Shown in pieces: positions 42,040 to 58,800 of a stretch of DNA of 64,000 nucleotides. Positions within the stretch are counted from its first letter, which is position 1. Each line of letters starts with the position of its first letter. The stretch comes from Thermothielavioides terrestris NRRL 8126. Lineage: Eukaryota; Ascomycota; Sordariomycetes; Sordariales; Chaetomiaceae. The DNA lies in the NCBI RefSeq assembly GCF_000226115.1, contig NC_016457.1, positions 1,364,001-1,428,000 on the forward strand, in the 5' to 3' direction. A program made the translations under genes and the position numbers. The notes under the pieces are model-generated. The model worked only from the letters and a program-made list of their open reading frames with translations. It did not search any database and was not told the DNA's origin.

Positions 42040-43934
42040 ATGGAGCTCCAAACCGGCTCCCAGGCAAGATCACCCAGCACCATGACGCTCAGCTTCCCCA
42101 TCATCTTCCTTCTCTCCACCAATCTCGGGTCGGAGGAGCTCCAGCGCCTGGAGGAGCAGATACCCACGCTCACGTACGATATCAACGAAGCCGAAATCGT
42201 GCTGGGAAAGGTGTTTCGCAAGGAGCGCGCCCTGTTCGAGCTCAGGAAACACAAGCTCGCCACCGAGGAAGTCGACCCGCTAGAGCGCTCTGCTCCTGCA
42301 TCCCCGAATCCGAAACGGGCCAAGCTGATGACGCCTGCGCCGGCAAGCTCCGACATCGACTCGGATACGGCCTCCGAAGGCGAGATTCAGCGACGCCTAG
42401 CAGGGCCTTCTCCCGCCGAGCCGACTGTCAGGGTGGTGAAGCTTGCCTGGTTCACCGACTCGGTCAAGACAGGGGTAGTGCTCCCGACAGATGACTACCT
42501 CGTCTACGAAGGCCGCAAGGTTCCCCCCACAGCGCCCGCGAAGGCGCCGCAGCCTCGGCCTGCTGAGAAGGTGGCAGAAGTCATGAAGCGCGCCCTTGCG
42601 GATGCAAGCTCTTCACCAAGGAGTCCGCAACCAAGACCGTCCCACGGGAGGCGGGGCGAGACCTACGCCAGCCACCCCGTCAGGCCTTTGCTCAGGCAGA
42701 CTACTTCAGAGCACGACATGGACACGCAGTTGCCGCCGATACCAGACTATCTTCATACTCCGTATTCGTGCCAACGCCCTACCCCTGTTCATCCGCCAAA
42801 CGAGGCCTTCATGGCGGAGCTCGATAAGATCAAGACAGCCAGGACCTTGACTGGAGATAAGATAGGGGTAAGGGCCTACTCAAGTGCCATCGCCACCATT
42901 GCCGCCTATCCGTATACCATTCAGACGGCACAAGGTAAGCCTCGATCGTGTGTGCATGCAAGAACCACTGCTGAAGCGGCTTCACAGAAGTCGCTAGACT
43001 ACCCGGCTGTGGCAGCAAAATTGCCCGCCTGTTCCAAGAGTTCAAGGACACGGGCCAGATCAGGGAGGCAAGGGAGGACGAAACGGACCCCAAGCTCGCC
43101 GTGCTGAAGCTGTTCTACGGCATCTGGGGCGTCGCCGAGACGACGGCGCGCGACTTCTACAACCGAGGCTGGCGCGACCTCGACGACATCGTCGAGTACG
43201 GCTGGGATTCCCTCACCAGGGTGCAGCAGATCGGCGTCAAATACTACGACGAATTCCAGACCAAGATCCCGCGCGCCGAGGTCGAGGCCATCGCCAACAC
43301 CATCCTCGAGCACGCCAACAGGATCCGGCAGGGCTTCCAGATGGTCATCGTGGGCGGCTACCGGCGGGGCAAGCTGGAGAGCGGCGACGTGGACGTGGTG
43401 CTGAGCCACCCGGACGAGGCGGCGACGCACAACTTTGTCGAGCGCATCGTCGTCAGCCTCGAGCGCGGCCGCTACATCACGCACACACTCTCCCTCAGCA
43501 CGGCCAATTCGGAGCGCGGCCAGGCGCCCGTCAGCTGGAAGGGCGACAACAGGAAGGCCGGCACGGGCTTCGACACGCTCGACAAGGCGCTGGTCGTGTG
43601 GCAGGACCCCGTCTGGACGACGGGCGAGGCCCGGAACCCCAACCCGCACCGCCGGGTCGACATCATCATCAGCCCGTGGAAGACGGCCGGCTGCGCCGTG
43701 CTGGGGTGGACGAGCGGCACGACGTTCCAGCGGGATCTGAGGCGGTACTGCAAGAAGGAGCTCTCGCTCAAGTTCGACAGCAGCGGGGTGCGCAGCCGGA
43801 AGGACGGGTCGTGGGTGGATCTGGAGAGCGGGCCGGACGGCAAGCCGGCGCCGGACATGCTGACGGCGGAGCGGCGCGTGTTTGCCGGGCTGGGCCTGCA
43901 GTGGAGACCGCCGGAAGAACGGTGTACGGGGTAA
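42040..43934 (+). CDS. X-family DNA polymerase (Pol IV/lambda-like) with BRCT domain
   Basis: Two exons, 42040-42934 and 42988-43934, encode 613 residues. ATG 42040 was chosen; ATG 42082 (MTLSFPIIFLL) would give 599 residues and fits the BRCT start equally well. The N-terminal BRCT-like domain covers LSFPIIFLLSTNLGSEEL to VVKLAWFTDSVKTG. After a Pro-rich linker come the 8-kDa-type helices (IAAYPYTIQTAQEVARLPGC) and GIWGVAETTARDFYNRGW with GWDSLTRVQQIGVKYY. The catalytic palm has the paired aspartates in VGGYRRGKLESGDVDVV and the third in HRRVDIIISPW. The end is GLQWRPPEERCTG. It fills short gaps in base-excision repair and non-homologous end joining. No TdT or Rev1 hallmark was seen. Intron 1 is GTAAGC/CAG, 53 nt. 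Confidence 0.92.
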
Positions 43935-44901
43935 CTAACTCGTGCACACTATGTCGGCAAATAAGTAAGCTTAAAATGCTCCTTGGAAACCAATGGAGGA
44001 GGGGTATTTTCCTTCGTTCTTTACCTAAGGTAGCTGTCTCTGTTGCCCATTCCTGATCCATCCTTCGATGGTGTCATCGTAGGCCACATAGCGTGCTGCC
44101 TGATGGTTGGCTGGCCGGTAATAGTGCAAGAAAATGCCCCCAGCCGGTTTGCGGCGCACCCAATAAGGTTCTGGTGTCACAACCTGGAAACGCGGGAATC
44201 AAGGAACGTTCGGGAGCAGCCGAGCCCCAATGCCGCACGTTACGGCAGTACTGTGTATTGTAATGTTGACGTCAACCGCGTGCGAGCACGGAGTACGAAA
44301 GGTACTGTCCTGTACCTCGCTTTCAGACCCCATCAACCTCAAAACTCGCAACATCACCGCCAGCCTCACCACGACGACGATAATTCATTTGTCAGACTCG
44401 GACCAGAATGAAGAGCGAAAGGAAAAAAAGCTTTGACCGATCGGCAATCGGGGCACAATTCCCCGGCGCGGACACTTTTTCGACGCCGTCGGGCGATTTG
44501 GATTCCGTTTACCGCGATCCCATTGGCCGCCGAAGTCCACATCCGGCTTCGAAACAAATGTAGCGGGGACTACTCCGTACACTAAAGCTACCTCCCTAGG
44601 AAGGAGCCACATGGTGGCTCCAGGATGCCGGGAGTCGGTTACGTACACCAGTGTGTACCTTCCGTAGTGGAAGGCAAGAGAAGACCGTGGCACGATCTGG
44701 CGTCCGCTATTTGAACCTTGCCGACTCTTCACGCCGAGGACTGGCACTTTCCTTCCCTCTGTTGAACCAGAGCCATTGTCCTCAGACAGTAGACAGAGCA
44801 CAGCATCAAGGCCATCTCAGGGCCTCCAGCTTCAAGCCTCCAGCCTGATCGCGGTCAAACAAAACAAGCTAGAACCGGGAAGACACCAGACACCCCCCAA
44901 A
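43935..44901. other. Intergenic, no gene seen
   Basis: Between the Pol X and MGST3 genes, same strand. It holds the Pol X 3' end and the MGST3 promoter. Short GTAC/CCTAAGG palindromes occur near 44020-44300, a feature seen in other intergenic parts of the window. Confidence 0.4.
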
Positions 44902-45681
44902 ATGGCCATCACCATCCCCGACGAATACGGGTATGGCTCCGCCCACCATTATTCCTCCTCGTCGTGTGTGTGCCCTGCGCTAACACAGCCAGCACAGCTA
45001 CGTCCTCCTCGCCGCCAGCTCGACCTTCATTGTCAGCTTCTTCCATAGCGGCCTGACCTCCCGCAAGCGCAGGGCGGCCGGCATCAAGTACCCCATCACC
45101 TACGCGTCGCCGGAGCAGGCAGAGAAGGACCCCAAGGCATTTGCCTTCAACTGCGGTATGCTATGCCCACCCGTCCCCCCTCGCCTTTCCTTCCTATGCC
45201 ATATACCATTCCCCCCTCCTCTGGTTGAATTGGGTTCAACAGACAGAAGAAGGAGTTAGTGAGCCAGGAAAAGAAAGACAGTGATGTCACTAACTGATCT
45301 CCCACCCACAGCCCAGCGCGCCCACGCCAACTTCATGGAGAACCACACCTCGGCACTCGCCGCCATGCTCATCTCGGGCCTGAAGTACCCCGTCTACGCC
45401 GCCGGCCTGGGCGCCGTCTGGTCCGTCAGCCGCGTGTTTTACGCCCTGGGCTATGTGAACAGGGGCCCGCAGGGGCGGGAGGCGTACGTTGCGACCTTGC
45501 TTTTTCCTTTGATCGTGTTTTACTCTTCCCCTCCCCCCCTCCTCCTATGTGCCTCTGTTTTTTTGCGGTTGGTTTTGGCTGACACTTGGTGAATAGTGGC
45601 GCCGCGGTTGGGGCGCTGGCTAACCTGACGCTCGTGGGCATGGCGGTGTATACTGGCCTGGGGGCTGCGCTGAAGTGGTGA
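44902..45681 (+). CDS. MAPEG-family microsomal glutathione S-transferase 3-like
   Basis: Four exons, 44902-44930, 44998-45155, 45312-45483 and 45597-45681, encode 147 residues. Four hydrophobic helices are predicted: YVLLAASSTFIVSFF, SALAAMLISGLKYPVYAAGL, WSVSRVFYALGYV and LANLTLVGMAVYTGL. The family block is FNCAQRAHANFMENH, with the His/Asn/Glu residues of the MAPEG glutathione site. MGST3-type enzymes are ER or mitochondrial membrane proteins that conjugate or reduce lipid hydroperoxides with glutathione. Introns interrupt near each helix end. It ends in AAALKW-like GLGAALKW. All four exons are short, and splice phases agree. Confidence 0.92.
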
Positions 45682-49317
<3,636 letters not shown>

Positions 49318-50543
49318 ACGGTCCGGGATGCGGGTTATGTGCCAACCGCTGGGACCGGGCAGGTCACCAAATGGGGGGTGGGGGGTTGGTTGAGTTGGGC
49401 GATGGGAACCGGTGCTCCGTGTCTGGCCCAGGCCATATTTAGAGAGAAGGCTCTGTGTGATTGTCTAGCGTCAGTTTTATATGCCAACTGGTATTCCCAA
49501 GAGTTACGACTGCTTCCGTAAGGTACTGTACGTGGGCCGGCAGCTGCCTGTAGCCTATGCTTTGGGCGCGTTGCTGAGCCAAGCGTCCGCCGATGTCCGA
49601 TCAGTCTTTCTTTGAGCTGATGGAAGGTGCGGTGGAGTAAGGCCGGACAGTGGATTTATCGAGGTCATTGGAAGGCATCCGTCTACCATTTCAAGAAGGA
49701 CCATTGCTAGGTACCTACCAGGTAATCAGCCCGGACTTCCAGGGCATAACACGGCCCTCCTCCTTCCTGGCCGTAACATGACCTGCTCCTTCCCAGGGGA
49801 GGAGCCCTTTTATAAACCGTCCAGCCGAGCGTCGAGCTTCGAACATCTGAACATGGGAAGGGCTACCACTTGGCCAACTCCTTGGACAGCCACTTAGACA
49901 ACCACTTGGACAACCACTTGGACAACCACTTGGACAACCACTTGGACAACCACTTGGACAACCACTTGGACAACCACTTGGACAACCACTTGGACAACCA
50001 CTTAGCAACCCCTTTGACAACAACCAGGCTTCTTTTCGATCTGGTGTTGAAGTCCAGGACAACAACACGCAACCACACTCTGTTGTGGGCGGCGGGCAGC
50101 GGAATATGACCCACCTCTCCTCTCTCCCAAGTGTCTCCTCAACGGAGGCCGGTTACTGTCTTGGAGATCGCGACATTAGTTTAGAATCAACAATCTCTCC
50201 ATGACTATCGTGGCTTCGGGAATGCTTGTGATGCAACTTGTTTGGCTTCGATGTCACCGGTGGAACTGCAATCGGCGCTGCCAAGCGCATTTGCTCAACT
50301 GGGCTGAGCTTTCGGCGGGGCCCCGCTGTGGCTGGAACCGTTTCTCTCCATTCAAAGTGTGGCTGCCGCCGCTGCTGCCCCGCTCATGCCGAAAAAAACC
50401 AGCCACAACTCCCCAAAATCTTAGGGCAGCCAGGTAAAACCCACAACACCGATTTTTTGATTTCGTCGTCTTGATCTCGGCACGGCTGCACCCCTTCCCA
50501 GCAACACCAACCGAGTCCGTCCTTCTCGCAACCAGCCGTCACC
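49318..50543. promoter_or_regulatory. Intergenic with a 12-bp minisatellite, RPL12 promoter
   Basis: SEC23 3' end, then the tandem array at 49866-50009, then the RPL12 promoter. The last 120 bp are CT-rich, as usual for fungal ribosomal-protein genes. Open frames crossing the array are artefacts of the 12-bp period. Confidence 0.45.
49866..50009 (+). repeat. 12-bp tandem array (CCACTTGGACAA), about twelve units
   Basis: Eight perfect units CCACTTGGACAA at 49902-49997, flanked by four diverged units. Because 12 is a multiple of 3, all frames through the array stay open and appear to encode LDNH on one strand and SKWL on the other. Confidence 0.95.
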
Positions 50544-51405
<862 letters not shown>

Positions 51406-53120
51406 AAACTCTTCGTCAATGAAGGTCGGTTTGGGAAATTCTTGGCATGTGATTAGGCGTTCAGGGCTTGCTTTACACCAGGCTTGCCAGACAACGGCAA
51501 AAATGCAAATCAAAAGAACGATTTTCATGGCCGAGTATGGCTGTCCTTGCCAGAGCTCGAGTCGTGCTGGGAAAGAGAGGGCCGACTGTGCTGCTTGCCC
51601 TTGGACGACTTCATATCCGGCGTCCCCCGACACCCCGCCCAGATGGAACTCAAAAACCGAGTTGCTCCCCCCTGGCTGTTCACTCCGGAATAGACCGCTC
51701 TTCCATGGTCGTTTCGGCTCTTTGTGCTCAGGAAGATCGAGGTATTTTGACGTCCTATTACTCACCATGGCTTTCGTGGGCACTCTGTGCTGTGGAAGTC
51801 GAGGTCCATCTTTCAGGTCGACATCTGTTTTCTTCCCGCCAATCCTCCGGCTGCTGTGCGACAGACATGCCATGGTTTTACAGTTTTGGATCTCGCGAGC
51901 TGGCAAATCAAAGCCCTTTCCGTGGCACGAATGATTCTTCAGTGAGTATAAGCGTTTTCCGACGCCATGCATGGTCCGGCGGCCTCAGCGGATCGATCTG
52001 TGTTTCCCCGGGTCTTCCAGCGGCGATCTTGCTCGCCTGGCTACACTTGTCGTGTCTGATCCCAACCAAGCCTTGGAAATATACAGGAGGAAGGCTGGCT
52101 GGGCAAGTTGAGCTTTTGGCGGATCCCCTCCGTCCTTGAATGTCGCGCGCGTATTCCGTATACGATAAGAGATATTCTGTTCCGATGTGGAGGGCCTGCA
52201 GGCCCTTGCAGAGTGTGTAATCTGTGAATTGGTTTGGGCTGGGTGCTGATGGGTTTCTCGTCGCACTCTGCTTGTACACTGGTGTACGACACACCACCGG
52301 GCGGGTCAGTGTGTCTCGGGTCGCATTCCGCGGCGCAGCCGTGGAGGGCCGACATGGCTCCGCTTACTGCGTACTTCACGCAGTGTTTGTTCTCTTTTTA
52401 TCCTCTCAACGGAGTCGTATGTCGCACTCTTGTTGGTTTTTTTTCCTGCCGAGGCTGCCGGGCATTTGCCATGTCCGCCTGGTCCCCGGCGGCGCATGAC
52501 ATGAAACGGCTGGGCGCGGTAGTTGAACGTCGGCGCATCGTACACTATAATTATGTATAGTAGTACATACATACACGTACATTCGGATGTTGGAGTTGTC
52601 GAGAAAGGTCCCGGCGCGTGTGAGCTTGCCAGCGGAGTGGAGAAGGCGACCGTTGGTTCCAATGGTGATGGGCAACATTCCCGCTTGGGCCTTGCTTTTG
52701 CTTGCTCGTCAAGCTCTGTGTGCAATCCATTCTTGGAACGTTTGGCGCAACGTGGAGCGGCAAGGACGGGTTTGCTTGACCGTCCGTGTATGGGCCGGGG
52801 GTTGTTGGGGGTTTGAGATCGGCGTCTAACTCTATCACTTGGCTGCTTGGCACGCCACGCCATAACCACACCGTACGCAGTGTACGGAGTAGTCCGGGGT
52901 TCTCTCTGTCAGACGGGTGCTGATCTCCTGCCGAGATGGATGGATGGATATGGATGAGTGGATGTTGATGAATCCGCCAGAGCCGGCGTGCTGCAGAAGG
53001 CAGAGGGAATCTTCAGGTTTTGCCCGTCCATACACTGGATTTGATCAGCAAGATCTGTGTTCGACATCTGCCCTGGAGACTGAATCTCTTGGCTGCCGCC
53101 CGCTTGTTGGGCGGTAGACG
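51406..53120. other. Intergenic, 1.7 kb, no gene seen
   Basis: Lies after RPL12 and before MITE copy 2. Open frames here are short and overlap on both strands without codon bias. The first hundred bases should be the RPL12 3' UTR. Confidence 0.4.
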
Positions 53121-53496
53121 TTAAAGAGGTCCCGCCAAGACTAATTTCGGCCAATTGTCGGCAATGTTTTTACACCGTCAGTACATCGCCAAGATCGCCA
53201 AGGTGTTTACGCTATCGCCAAGGGTTAGTTCGCCGGGGGTACGGGGGACGGCGCTAGCCCCCTGCTAGTTAGGATTTAGGTTAAGGTTAGGATTCGGGTT
53301 ATAGTTAGGGTGCGGGTTATCTTCGTTTTCTTTTTTTTTCGATTTGGTTGAGGTATTGTAAAGTTGTTGTTGCGAGTCTTCGTGGTTTTACATTGTTGAT
53401 GTTGCTCTAAGTTGTGGCGATCCCGCTCACCCTTGGCGAATTGTAATTACTTGTAAGCGGCAACCTCCGAAATTAGTCTTGGCGGGACCTCTTTAA
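53121..53496 (-). mobile_element. MITE copy 2 (376 bp), inverse orientation
   Basis: The same terminal inverted repeats as copy 1, starting TTAAAGAGGTCCCGCCAAGA and ending TCTTTAA, with the core in reverse order. Aligned with the reverse complement of copy 1, it differs mainly by short deletions and by G-to-A or C-to-T changes, for example CG becoming CA and GGGG becoming GGGA. No coding capacity. Flanking bases are CG on the left and CC on the right, so any duplication is limited to the TTAA or TA itself. Confidence 0.9.
53265..53320. repeat. Telomere-like TTAGGG-type repeats inside MITE copy 2
   Basis: Degenerate GGTTAGGATTCGG-type units, corresponding to the CCCTAA core of copy 1 on the other strand. 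Confidence 0.7.
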
Positions 53497-55856
53497 CCAC
53501 GACCTGTTGGGCTGCGGCGCTGCAACCGTTTTCGTCCCCACACTCCATTCCCTTCCCGCAGCAGGGGTGTTTTGGGGCATTTCATTTGGATGCAAATAGA
53601 GAAAAGTGAAATCAGCGAGCCGAGAACGGGCACAGTTGAGGTTGGTTGTGGTTGTGAGCCCTCTGGAAAACACTAGAACAGTACCTGTGGATCCCCTTGG
53701 TTCGATTTTCTTTCGCTTCGAATACACGTACCATCTTCATGTGATCATCAAGGAACAGACCCTCGGAAGCAGAGGCGGCTCGGGAAGCGAAATGCAAGGG
53801 AGGGCCAGGAATGTGGTTGGGACGGGGCAGCGGGGCAGGCGGGCTGGGGACGGCCACCAAACTCGTGCCGGGCAGCCGTCTGGTCGGCCAGGGCGGCGTG
53901 CTTGTGCGAGCGTGGATGTGTGCCGGCCCTACCAGGCCCCCTTCCCCAAGAAAAGTGATTGCTCGCTTGTTTCCTTGCCAGGTTCGACATGCCTGGCTGA
54001 CTGCGCTGGCTGCATCGCCCGCTTGTCATGCACGGGGTGTGCCAGCCAGGCGAGTGGCGGCGGCCAACGGGCGTGCTGATCGGGCGATTCGCAGGGCGAC
54101 TGGTCAGGCTAAGCTAACTAGTGGATGTACAGTACTCTGGTGGGAGGACAGGGCGAGCAGTGCATAAGGTACTCGTTTCCTGATCAAGCTGGAGGAGCGG
54201 GTTGAAACAAAGCCGGATGGCCTGCGGTGATCTTCCCAAAGCAACAAACATAGAGATTTCCTGCTTGCCGGCATGGGAGTGAAATTCGAAAGACCAAATG
54301 GAGGGGCCACCAGCGAAGCAGAGAACATTCGACTGAGGGCGCACAAGACCGCCGTGTGTCGATCGATTGCCTGGGACTGGAGTGCTGCATGTCTGAGCGT
54401 CTGACCGTGACCGATGTTCCAGCAACAAAATAGAGGACCTTCCTGGGCCACACACAACGGCGATTGGCAACCAACCTCCATAGGGCCGAGTCGTCGGAAT
54501 AGTTGGCTAGTTGGTTAATGTTCGCTGCCTCCTCAAGTCACACAGCTGGCGTGGCCGCGCAACAGAATGACTGCATGACCAGATGGCCCTCTTAAACGGG
54601 ATGTGCATGGCACGGTTGAAGCAGGTTTATACCGACATTAGTGTAATGAAAGGAAGCGTACCCTGGGCCGCACCCCCGGTCCTGGAGGGTGACATGGACA
54701 GTGCCCAGCACACTCGAACTGGGCCACCGCCGCGGGTGACGAGAGAAGCCGGACTCTGATTGTTCGGCCGGTAGCCAGGTGGTGCTGCAGGTGCTGCAGG
54801 CCCCGGGGTGTTGCGACAGGGGCCCCCCACCACGGCCGTGGGTACGGTGTGCCGGGTGTGCAAGGCGGCGTCCCGTATAAGACAGGCAAGTTGGTGCCTG
54901 CCTTGCAGGTGGGCAGTTGGAGCCCGGGCAAGCCCGCAGCCTGTCGTGCACCACCTGGCTTCTAACAATCATTAACGTTAACGTTACCTATTCCACTTTT
55001 GAACCTCTTAGACCGACTGGCCCGCCAACCATTCAGATCTGCATATCCGGGGACCGGAAAGGCAAAAAGATTGCGGTGCATGGAAGAGAAAGAGACCTTT
55101 CCCCAGAGCATCATCAGTTCCGACAATTATCGGTCGAGGATCCCATCCATTGCACCTGCCAACAGCAAGCACTTTCTCAGGTTCCCCGCCCAAGGTGATG
55201 CCCCTCCTTCCTTACGACTCGCCACCTCTGGTCCTCCTGCCTTAGCTCGATCTTTCCCCAAACATCTCCACATCGGTTCCCGATCTGCGATCAACGACAC
55301 CATCCGACAACGAACCCTGCAGGAAACAGGACAGAACAAAGACGGCGACGGAGCCCGACACGGGCCGTGAGAGGTGGAGCCGAGGTGTTGTCGTGGCTAC
55401 TGGCGACAAGGCGCAGGTTTGATGCCAGCCTCTGACAACAAGCTCTGGCAGCTTGACAATTGCGCCGACCACGAATCACGGACTTGCGAATTGGCACGCG
55501 CATTGCATGGTTACAGCGTTGGACGGTACTGACCAAGTCCTCCACCGCGACCGGTCTCATGTACCTGCGCAGTCGGATGGATATGGAAGACTGGTACGTC
55601 GATGGCTGAATGCTCGATGCGTCCTTCAACACAGCGCTCTCCGCCGCCCGACGACAATCATGCTCTGACCGCCACGGGGCAGTCCATGATGAGTCCAACC
55701 TGATCACCTCACAGAAGAAGGTGGCAATCCGCTCACTGCCGCTCATTATTCTGATGTTCGATTTGCCGTTTCCGACGTTCTCCGACACGATTCTTCGGCT
55801 TTCTTCAGCAACTTGCCTGACGAAGACGTATTCAACGATCCGTTGAGCATCTCACA
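53497..55856. promoter_or_regulatory. Intergenic, 2.4 kb, OGT promoter and leader
   Basis: No gene could be supported. The last few hundred bases should hold the promoter and leader of the O-GlcNAc transferase gene. A stretch at 55805-55856 reads as an acidic peptide (NLPDEDVFNDPLSIS) in another frame; an upstream coding exon joined by an unseen intron cannot be excluded. Confidence 0.4.
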
Positions 55857-58800
55857 ATGTTGCCCCTCGTACAGATGCACCAGATGGTGCAGCCACCAGT
55901 CGACTTTCTGAGCCACCGCCAGGTCCAGCTCAGGCCGGACTATGCGCCGCATCACAATGGTTCCCACCTTGCACAGCCATCACCACGCCTCCATGGCACC
56001 GACTCAACTCCGCGAGCCTTCGCCATCCGCAGCGCCCAGCACGTCCCGGCTCTGCACCGCATCACAACCAACTTCACCCGGTTGCACGCGCACGACCAGG
56101 CTGAGCATTCTTTGCGGCGGAAGACCCCCAATGGAACCATCGACAATGGATACGACGGGGCATTGGCTCATCTGGCTTCAGGCCCCCCACCGCTGAAGCA
56201 CATGATTGTACCAGCTTCGTCCCAGATCTTTCCAACCGCAATGGTGCACAGACCGGCGAACCCATCGGTTGATGCTATGTTCCAACAACCCCAGGTCGGC
56301 CCTTGGCCGTACTCGGGAACTGCCCCACCGGCCCAGTTTGATGCTGGGATGGAGGCTTTGAACGGCTCTACCGGGACACCACAAGGATGGGGAATGGGGT
56401 CCCCCAATGGTGCGTTGGGTCCGGCGCCCGGAGACGGTGCGGTCTTCCCACAGCCCATGCCCCAAGGGAACTATCCTGCAACCCCCTTACAACCTCTCCT
56501 CGGGCCAGAGTATCAGCAGCCCTTGTCGCAAACGATCTACAGTCCAGGTGGTTACCAGCAGCCGGCAGCGTGGAGAGATGGTGGTCTCGGCTCTCGGACA
56601 TTCATCCCGCTTGCAAACAATTACACGCCGCAGAATTCGGTAGACTGCGCGTTTATGTCACCGCAGTCCACGATTCATCACGGCCTGGCCAATGCCCCTG
56701 GGCTGGGGCAGCCACATCCTTTCAGCTTGCCGCTGCCCAGCCACCCGCTTGATGATGGCTTCGCTCGTTACGGTCAGAACCACTTGGCCCAGCGCGCCGC
56801 ACATCCTGCGCATGGCTCTGTGCCAATGATGCCTATGGCCGGTTATCTTGCCAAGGCCGCTGCCAAGGGGGGAGCAGGTTCTGCAGCTCGCTTCAGGGAA
56901 TGGGCACTGCAGAGTGCTCACAAGGCTTACAACGACCTGCTACTCTATCTCACGAGCGCCAAAAAGGCAAATCATGTCCGCAGCACCTCCGGGTCCAAGA
57001 CATCATCCAAGATGGTCGTGTACCCCAAGCCTTCGATCACAGGCTCGGGCAGTGAGAACGCAATGCGATCGTTGTCTGGATCAGTCGAGCCAACGGCTAG
57101 TCATGCGCACATGATGGCACAAAAAGAGGCAGCAGCTCGAGCGTTCGCCTGTGGCCTCCCCCAACAACCATATCAAGAACTGGGCTCGCCTGTCCTCAAC
57201 GCTAAGACATCGTTGGATATGTTGTCTACTCTGTGCGAACAAAGCGGTTGGAAATGGGTCGAGGGAATGCTCCTGGGGGGTTGCCTTCATTATGGCCTGG
57301 AGCGGTATGAGGAGGCGCTGGAATGGTTCAGGCGTATCATGACTCTGGATGAAAGGTGAGTGGTAGCTGCCATCCTCTACCCCCGTTCATTGGTGACATG
57401 ATGACAATGCTGACGGCTGGCCAGCCACGTGGAAGCGATCTCCAACATAGCCGCGACGCTATATTGCCTGAATAGGCACGAGGAGGCAGAGCAACACTGG
57501 GTGCGAGCAATTAAGCTTCGCCCTAGCTATCTGGAAGCTGTGGAGCACCTGGTGAGCTTCCTGTGCTCGGTGCACAGGAGCGCGGCGGCTGTGAATGCCA
57601 TCGAGTTCGTCCAGGGCTCTCTGAAGATCCGAGATGAATCGGGCGTGCCGCGAGATCCTGCCAGTGAGACGGCCAGCGACGCTGATTCTTCATCGACGAC
57701 TACACTTGCCGACTCGAATCCCGACTCGTATGTGCTGGACTCGGAAGCCAGCGACAGTCCCGACCGGCGATTTGCTTCCATGGTGGAGAACAGCAAGGCC
57801 CCTGGATTTGGCTCCAGCGGCTACCGCATCCCGGGGAGCGAGAATGGCCGCATGATGCTACTTATTCACGCCAAAGGGAATATACTGTACTCGCTCAAGG
57901 ACATCGACCGCGCCGCGGAGGCCTTTGAAGAGGTGGTGCTGATCGGTGCTGGGAGGCAATTCCGAGGGATCCGCTCCCTCATTCAGAGAATACAAACTGT
58001 CCTAGCACCGAGGGACCCCATGTCCGGACGGCATCCGGGCTCCCCTCGCGAGAGTCTGTCCGCGCCCTTGCTGCTGACCCCAGATAAAGCGAAGCTAACT
58101 GCTCAATTTGTCTTCGCCCCTACCGGCGGCCAACTACCCGGGCTCCAGCATGTGTCCGAAGGCGCTCACAAAAAGTCCGTGGTGGCGACGACAAGCAACT
58201 CGCTCCTCTCCCTGGCAAAGATATATCAGGATGCCATGTCGGGCGGCGGGGTGAGCTCGGGTCTCGCCCGCCAGCCCGCTGGGGTGGGAGACATTCTGTC
58301 CCTCTATTATCTCTCCCTGTCGCTCCAGGAGAGCCCTTCGACGGCCAACAATGTGGGGATCCTCCTCGCCGGCGTCCAGCAAACCTCGCCTGCACCGTCT
58401 CTGTCTGTCTCCGACTTGGGCCAGGCGGCAAGCATTCCGGGAATCGTCCCCGGCAGTGGGCTGGCGCTCGCGCTGGCCTACTACCGATACGGCCTGACGT
58501 TAGATCCCAAGCATGTACACCTCCACACCAACCTGGGCAGTCTTCTCAAGGACATTGGCCAACTAGACATGGCCATCTCGATGTACGAGCAAGCAGTGGC
58601 GTGTGATGGCACCTTCGACATCGCCTTGACGAACCTCGCCAATGCGGTCAAGGACAGAGGCCGGATCAGCGACGCTATCAAATACTACCAAAGGGCCGTG
58701 GCTGCGAATCCTGACTTTGCCGAGGCAGTTTGTGGCCTCTCAACTGCTCTCAACTCGGTCTGCGACTGGAGAGGCCGCGGCGGCGTATTGCTTGCCGGCG

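Noticed and set aside
49866..50009. CRISPR-like array
   Set aside because: Units are contiguous with no spacers, 12 bp long, and the genome is eukaryotic.
49870..50109. Apparent LDNH-repeat protein
   Set aside because: Produced by a 12-bp tandem array in which every frame is open; both strands give equally good repeats.
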